Origin: Bacillota bacterium
GTDB lineage: Bacteria > Bacillota > Clostridia > Lachnospirales > Lachnospiraceae
NCBI GenBank assembly: GCA_023387655.1
Contig: JAEWHR010000008.1
Coordinates: 1-7,953 of the forward strand
Reading direction: 5' to 3'
DNA length: 7,953 nucleotides
Both the position numbers and the translations under genes were made by a program. The notes under the pieces were generated by a model, which made no database searches, was not told where the DNA came from, and was given only the letters and a program-made list of their open reading frames with translations. Positions 6,701 to 7,953 of this stretch are shown here, piece by piece. Every line of letters begins with the position of its first letter. Position 1 is the stretch's first letter.

Positions 6701-7953
6701 TATGGCCAGCAAATAACCTAATATTAAATTGTACTTCATATGGAAATGCTGATAAAGGATACGAGGATGCAGACGGTTTCGCAGCGAAGTTAACAATTGG
6801 TGATGGTAATGTATTTGATGGATGTATTGCTTACAACAATGCAGATGATGGTTGGGATTTATTCGCTAAGGTTGAATCAGGACCAATTGGTAAAGTAATT
6901 ATCAGAAACAGCGTTGCTTATAATAATGGATTCTTAGAAGATGGTACCAATGCAGGTAATGGAAATGGATTTAAGATGGGTGGCTCCAGCATTTCCGGTT
7001 ACCACCGATTAGAGAATTCGATAGCATTTGGAAATAAAGCAAAGGGAATTGATTCTAATAGTTGTCCAGACATTGAAGTTATTAACAGTACTACGTTTGA
7101 CAATGGTAGTTTCAACGTTGCATTATATACAAATGATGTGGCAAATACTGACTTTTTAGCAGATGGTATTCTTTCTTATCGTCATACTATTAGTAATGTT
7201 GAAGAGCAAATTAAACTAAAAGGTTCTCAGGATGATAATAAGATAAATGCAACAAATAATTATTACTGGGATGTTGAGAGTGTCTCTTCTAAGAATAAGG
7301 CAGGCAACAAGGTTTCTAGTGATTGGTTTGAGAGCCTAACTTTTAAGGGTATTACAAGAAATCCTGATGGAACTATAAACATGAATGGATTCCTTGTATT
7401 AACAGATAAGGCTCCAGGGGATACTGGCGCAAGAATGGATGGTATGGCATCTATAGAAGTACCTATTGGTCCTGAGGTTTCAGTACCAGTGAACCCAGAT
7501 TATGAAACACCTTCTGAAACCCCAGCACCAACGGCTACACCAACACCTACAGCAACCCCAACACCTACCCCAGAGTTAAGCAAAGAGGAGATTCTTGAAC
7601 ACTTAACACCAAAGCGTACTGGTTCTCTTTATACTGGCGGTAAGAGCTCAAATCTTGGTTGGTTTGGATTAAAGCTTCCAAAGAATGTTGTGAAGGTAAC
7701 TAACTTTGATGAAGAGACATTAAGTAAGCTTGGTGAGGGTCTAGTACCAATTACGATTACTTATACATCGAATAAACCAGGCATTGTAACAGTAAAACAA
7801 AATGGTCGTCTGATTGCTAAAGAATCAGGAGTTGCTATTATTACAGCTACTGTAACGATGCAGGATGGTACGAAGGAAGTGTATACAAGAAAGCTATCTG
7901 TGAAAAAAGCAACCGTAGATTTTGTGGAAAGTACAGTGCGCATGAAAGTAGGA
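628..7953 (+). CDS. Secreted multimodular CE8 pectin methylesterase / PL9 pectate lyase (3' partial)
   Basis: One open frame of 2,442 codons starts at ATG 628 and has no stop before the window edge. It encodes an exported, bifunctional pectin-degrading enzyme. Domain order by residue: signal peptide 1-31; WDF-type beta-sandwich ~32-216; about three Ig/carboxypeptidase-regulatory-like domains ~217-471; second WDF-type sandwich ~472-590; CE8 pectin methylesterase ~592-992; tandem unassigned modules 1026-1162 and 1167-1302; Ig-like ~1312-1402; FnIII-like ~1403-1491; jelly-roll-like ~1492-1761; small beta domain ~1772-1881; PL9 pectate lyase ~1882-2272; Pro-Thr linker 2292-2316; Big_2-like region from ~2317. 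CE8 would remove methyl esters from homogalacturonan, and PL9 would cleave the product by calcium-dependent beta-elimination. It has its own promoter and ribosome-binding site and appears monocistronic on its 5' side. No frameshift or internal stop was found, and codon use is even throughout. CE8 and PL9 assignments are confident; accessory-domain boundaries are approximate. Confidence 0.93.
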   Translation, partial: MKKGKQKWLAILLIVAMLFGILPGKYTVANASGSLIDVWDFGAKQLEASMYNNRLNKDVINSWYPDVASGSAITGKIITSFSVDNGDFIFNDGGFSNTHRLRTTNLELIRYDEKSLTDSSGNIYNGYLYSNKEGSDSVYIGVQLEKNDILTAVVSSNKVDSNIVIESESGYKSNYTHNYNGTVASIITYYAKEAGLHKIYSTNEKLLVARVYRQHTFPCTVTGSITVPSELTAPYSVVFTNNKTGEVIIAPVTDGNYTAELNDNYDYSVSLEGADGFVISEGDSVVIPNGFTLMNHNITVVSVPLITLTGRITGMTSEELQKVELSFNPVTDQVFIPHVDINRESGIYTATLEQNVLYKVSALNVNDYSLNISEYSGTADEEKEMVFTKKTVYDVTLNLIGLTDEEIADTITTFTNLNEAGYSYSFTGIQNITLRDGTYSVKVSSPKYQKLTSNLVVSGTAVEKTIEFEEATVWDFSNPEFTANGNPYKFYGLSLTGVSTNKGLYAVGKAGANIKIPLSGACNIVVSFCYKASAVINNDNENGVISTESGSTSNIETISYVYEGTDSIATINFTGETYLTKIELVPIQELNTTLTVGAIGCDYTTIQEALNAVKTMERLNNERITIEIQPGNYEEMLVIDVENVTLKNASASPSIDLTNKGVNIAHEAVRITSYYGHGYSYYSMGSNSKWDADTLAVNKANGYPSTKNPGAGTTNGSFWNATVVITASGFEAEGIIFENSFNQYISAKEAADTLYLEPDNKGERSKIVGDTSVQNKSFVERAAALAIANNVDKTVFRNCRFVGRQDTLYGGSNVRAAFDKCVIMGGTDFIFGPMTAVFYKSDLVMNTSEGSTDVSYITAAQQSSGRGYLMYNCHITSAVPGEETASIYYSKPGYFGRPWKGETSEVVFYKTVIENTNFLGQEGQSLVLPIGWNSTLGGTSPLCYEYGTMERGTHDHSQRANWAKSLENPVLSDGTTITIDEFLNGTDNWNPIAMDSEENNLDNVPGFDIEIPEVPEETPGGNVTPIDLVNGLKTGETYGGVAGITVLENMAFKNAPQEISGISYPGYVQGGGNPEPGKGAIPTKGAVVKVNPSVDGTFTIVFKLSSGKDFYVVDKNGTTIEKVTAASDSFIENKYEMKAGDTYYVYGQGTKLSIYSLAFKKAPVKHVIDISKGLLSGTDYHGIEVLETMPYKEDAQTIEGASYGGYIAGEGNPKPDKGEIPTSGSAVKVTPKEDGKFTVAFKLNGGKTYYFVDSNKKIVDTRTAGSANEYIAKTYEIEAGKSYYFYGQGTKIPMYGLSIVYGDNSVAWGEVEAPIISDVVVNGGTISVDYLGKVGNGYADSITIEMYQGDTLKKIEKISAPGNGGTVTFIPDASGSYQFKAFLSRSKEIDKSSEKSQAVDFILPLAKPEIQFINNQGNSSIKIVWNKVAEATGYEVFLSEDGGNTFTKKVDTTAAKATLNGLSIGTTYYIKVKVFRGSEYNESDVVSKLVKAEAELSWKFSAFGSGVNTADNGYDDSVDGIVKVWSTNGKGKLVPASTDGLAFYYTMVGADENFKLSATVKVDNWKLSNGQEGFGLMAADTIGKNGDSSTLWNNSYMASVTKVEYLWDNEQQSVSDDGEKITMKLGVGAQEKIGVTQEKLDLMNQPNSGIISVPGFESSMTPLETTCAKNGAGTYNIVRNYTNDELETEDLSTDEFKLSIQRDNTGYRISYIDLEGNVQKETFYDKERVALSGIDQDNVYVGFFASRNASITVSDIEFSTSDPATDAPAEERPIKEVTPIYKVVSATAVGTSGYDLVYRGNADGILTITDSLGQTITKEERVAANTNITKRVILNKGYNVFTITFIPDKDYKPSEFKKLKDYNPRTFTHTVLYKTYGQEGQSIYVSPVGTTNGLGTKTNPLDIYTAVNHVQPGQTIVLAGGTYSLNKTITIQRGISGTADKKIYMVADPQASSRPVFDFNGASAGMVLAGDYWYFKGFDVTRSKDVQKGVQLSGSNCTLDQVNAYHNGNTGIQISRFLSSDEKDLWPANNLILNCTSYGNADKGYEDADGFAAKLTIGDGNVFDGCIAYNNADDGWDLFAKVESGPIGKVIIRNSVAYNNGFLEDGTNAGNGNGFKMGGSSISGYHRLENSIAFGNKAKGIDSNSCPDIEVINSTTFDNGSFNVALYTNDVANTDFLADGILSYRHTISNVEEQIKLKGSQDDNKINATNNYYWDVESVSSKNKAGNKVSSDWFESLTFKGITRNPDGTINMNGFLVLTDKAPGDTGARMDGMASIEVPIGPEVSVPVNPDYETPSETPAPTATPTPTATPTPTPELSKEEILEHLTPKRTGSLYTGGKSSNLGWFGLKLPKNVVKVTNFDEETLSKLGEGLVPITITYTSNKPGIVTVKQNGRLIAKESGVAIITATVTMQDGTKEVYTRKLSVKKATVDFVESTVRMKVG
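721..1275 (+). other. N-terminal WDF-type beta-sandwich module (residues ~32-216)
   Basis: The mature protein begins with an all-beta module opening VWDFGAKQ and including FNDGGF, HRLRTTN, a GYLYSN strand, and a closing strand pair with KIYSTNEKLLVARVYR. I recall similar regions at the N-terminus of large pectin methylesterases from Lachnospiraceae. The fold is likely galactose-binding or CBM-like and a role in pectin binding is plausible. No binding residues can be named, and the family number is unknown to me. Confidence 0.5.
1276..2040 (+). other. About three Ig/carboxypeptidase-regulatory-like beta domains (residues ~217-471)
   Basis: Three successive ~85-residue units share a pattern: a Thr/Val-rich opening strand ending in Gly (TVTGSITVP; ITLTGRITG; VTLNLIGLT), a middle strand with an Asp/Ser-Gly-x-Tyr turn (DGNYTAEL; SGIYTATL; DGTYSVKV), and a closing hydrophobic strand. 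This is typical of small Ig-like or CarboxypepD_reg-like spacer domains in secreted bacterial enzymes. They probably hold the N-terminal module away from the catalytic core. Confidence 0.5.
2041..2397 (+). other. Second WDF-type sandwich module before the esterase (residues ~472-590)
   Basis: This ~119-residue stretch opens TVWDFSNPEF, echoing the VWDFGA opening of the mature protein. It contains strands around the Cys pair in GACNIVVSFCYK (residues ~522-530) and ends with TGETYLTKIELVP just before the CE8 domain. I recognise the layout as a CBM-like beta-sandwich often attached to clostridial pectinesterases. Ligand and exact family are not determined. Confidence 0.4.
2401..3603 (+). other. 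CE8 pectin methylesterase catalytic domain (residues ~592-992)
   Basis: This right-handed beta-helix domain hydrolyses the C6 methyl esters of homogalacturonan, releasing methanol. Family landmarks appear in order: DYTTIQEAL (602-610), PGNYEE (630-635), GFEAEGIIFENS (~730-740), GRQDTLYGG (803-811), GTDFIFG (826-832), SSGRGYLMYNC and YFGRPW (894-899). By comparison with Dickeya PemA (Asp178, Asp199, Arg267), Asp806 should be the acid/base, Asp828 the nucleophile and Arg897 the substrate-orienting arginine. The spacings (22 and 69) nearly match those of PemA (21 and 68). The usual Gln of the QAVALR motif appears as Arg781 (ERAAALA). There is an insertion around residues 672-715, and the domain is longer than compact ~340-residue homologues. 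Confidence 0.92.
3703..4533 (+). repeat. Tandem pair of ~137-residue modules (residues 1026-1162 and 1167-1302)
   Basis: Copy 1 is encoded at 3703-4113 and copy 2 at 4126-4533, separated by four residues. By hand alignment roughly half of positions are identical. Shared landmarks are a Gly-Leu near the start, VLE-x-M, a central SYxGY...GxGNPxPxKGxIPT block, VDG or EDG before FTxxFKL, xxGKxxYxVD, and a closing YYxYGQGTK. The pattern suggests a beta-sandwich carbohydrate-binding module duplicated within the gene. Copy 1 has two extra residues after its first Tyr-Gly-Gly. I have seen this type of sequence in Lachnospiraceae pectinases but cannot assign a CBM family. Confidence 0.8.
4561..5100 (+). 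other. Ig-like plus fibronectin type III-like domains (residues ~1312-1491)
   Basis: The first ~90 residues begin EAPIISDVVVNGGTISVDY and look like an Ig-fold spacer. The second unit starts at LAKPEIQF and carries FnIII landmarks: IKIVWNKVAEATGYEVFLS (Trp in strand B, Gly-Tyr-Glu-Val in strand C), LNGLSIGTTYYIKVKVF (Leu-x-x-Leu...Tyr-x-x-x-Val) and a closing serine/valine-rich strand. Such domains are common spacers between catalytic modules in secreted clostridial glycanases. The FnIII call is firmer than the first. Confidence 0.65.
5101..5910 (+). other. Jelly-roll/lectin-like accessory domain before PL9 (residues ~1492-1761)
   Basis: This ~270-residue region opens ELSWKFSAFGSG and contains DGLAFYYT, NFKLSATVKVDNW and NGQEGFGLMAAD, followed by a long middle section and a closing GFFASRNASITVSDIEFS. 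Paired long strands with Gly-Phe-Gly-Leu-Met and a final Val-Ser-Asp-Ile-Glu-Phe resemble concanavalin-like/laminin-G-type jelly rolls (DUF1349-like). I recall this module next to PL9 lyases in clostridia. A polysaccharide-binding role is inferred. Confidence 0.5.
5941..6270 (+). other. Small beta domain linking to PL9 (residues ~1772-1881)
   Basis: About 110 residues starting RPIKEVTPIYK and ending TVLYKTYGQEG carry alternating hydrophobic strands (YDLVYRGNADGILTI; GYNVFTITFIPDKDY) typical of an Ig-like fold. The Gly-x-Asn-x-Phe-Thr-Ile-Thr-Phe-x-Pro strand is characteristic of cadherin/Ig-like spacers. It directly precedes the PL9 beta-helix and may cap or stabilise it. No function can be assigned. 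Confidence 0.4.
6271..7443 (+). other. PL9 pectate lyase catalytic domain (residues ~1882-2272)
   Basis: This is a right-handed parallel beta-helix lyase cleaving polygalacturonate by beta-elimination. It begins SIYVSPVGTTNGLGT, a typical PL9 start, and continues through NCTSYGNAD (2034-2042), EDADGFAAKL (2046-2055), AYNNADDGWDLF (2068-2079) and GNGFKMGG (2112-2119). Compared with Dickeya Pel9A, the calcium ligands Asp209, Asp233, Asp234 and Asp237 align with Asp2049, Asp2073, Asp2074 and Asp2077 at identical spacing. The catalytic Lys273 aligns with Lys2116 after a three-residue expansion. All key residues are present, so activity is expected. At ~390 residues it has normal PL9 size. Confidence 0.92.
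7501..7575 (+). repeat. Pro/Thr-rich linker with a duplicated 18-bp unit
   Basis: Residues 2292-2316 are dominated by Pro, Thr and Ala and form a flexible inter-domain linker, often O-glycosylated in secreted enzymes. At DNA level an 18-bp unit encoding TATPTP occurs twice in a row (7531-7548 and 7549-7566, 15 of 18 bases identical) and is followed by one more Thr-Pro. This suggests growth by slippage. Confidence 0.85.
7576..7953 (+). other. Big_2-like (bacterial Ig) C-terminal region, cut by the window edge
   Basis: After the linker the protein reads LSKEEILEHLTPKRTGSLYTGGKS, then an Ig-like core with ITYTSNKPGIVTVKQNG, RLIAKESGVAIITATVTM and a closing RKLSVKKATV strand. The Ser-Asn-x-Pro...Val-x-Val...Asn-Gly-x-Leu/Val-x-Ala-Lys-x-x-Gly pattern is the signature of bacterial Ig-like group 2 domains. 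The last residues (VDFVESTVRMKVG) look like the start of another such unit, so more repeats probably follow beyond 7953. Such domains commonly tether enzymes at the cell surface. No dockerin or LPxTG motif is seen in the visible part. Confidence 0.75.

Noticed and set aside
7761..7943. Minus-strand frame of 60 codons opposite the Big_2 region
   Set aside because: Short, without a recognisable domain, and opposite a clear Ig-like domain.
628..7953. Possibility that the long frame is several genes or contains a frameshift
   Set aside because: Translation is continuous with no stop, and domain boundaries fall in linkers within the same frame. No internal ribosome-binding site plus start fits a new signal peptide.

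Overview
The window looks like low-GC Gram-positive chromosomal DNA, most likely from an anaerobic plant-polysaccharide-degrading clostridium (Lachnospiraceae, Lachnoclostridium phytofermentans-like). The grounds are AT-rich codon use, a strong AAGGAG-type ribosome-binding site, a consensus sigma-A promoter and the style of the pectinase modules. The genus is an inference from remembered family resemblance, not from a search.

Layout: bases 1-137 hold the last ~45 codons of a gene that resembles a clostridial ABC-transporter substrate-binding protein. Bases 138-627 are non-coding. They contain a probable intrinsic terminator (254-303), palindromes including two near-identical 14-bp dyads (400-413 and 540-553), a TTTACA-N17-TATAAT promoter (548-576), an 8-bp hairpin at the predicted 5' end of the mRNA (584-606) and a good ribosome-binding site. 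Bases 628-7953 are one uninterrupted reading frame of 2,442 codons with no stop; it runs off the right edge of the window.

That frame encodes a giant secreted, multimodular pectinase. In order it has: a signal peptide; an N-terminal beta-sandwich module beginning VWDFGA; about three Ig/carboxypeptidase-regulatory-like beta domains; a second WDF-type sandwich module; a CE8 pectin methylesterase domain with its catalytic Asp/Asp/Arg set; a tandem pair of ~137-residue modules of uncertain family; an Ig-like and a fibronectin-III-like domain; a jelly-roll/lectin-like domain; a short beta domain; a family 9 (PL9) pectate lyase with its calcium-binding aspartates and candidate catalytic lysine; a Pro-Thr linker; and the start of a bacterial Ig-like (Big_2) C-terminal region.

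The two catalytic domains form a logical pair on one chain: CE8 removes methyl esters from homogalacturonan, and PL9 then cleaves the de-esterified polygalacturonate by beta-elimination. The adjacent transporter tail could belong to nutrient uptake, but its substrate cannot be read here, and a terminator separates it from the pectinase. The upstream dyads match the CcpA/LacI-family cre consensus except for the central CG. One sits on the -35 box, so repression by a sugar-responsive regulator is a reasonable hypothesis. No RNA genes, mobile elements, CRISPR arrays or origins were seen.
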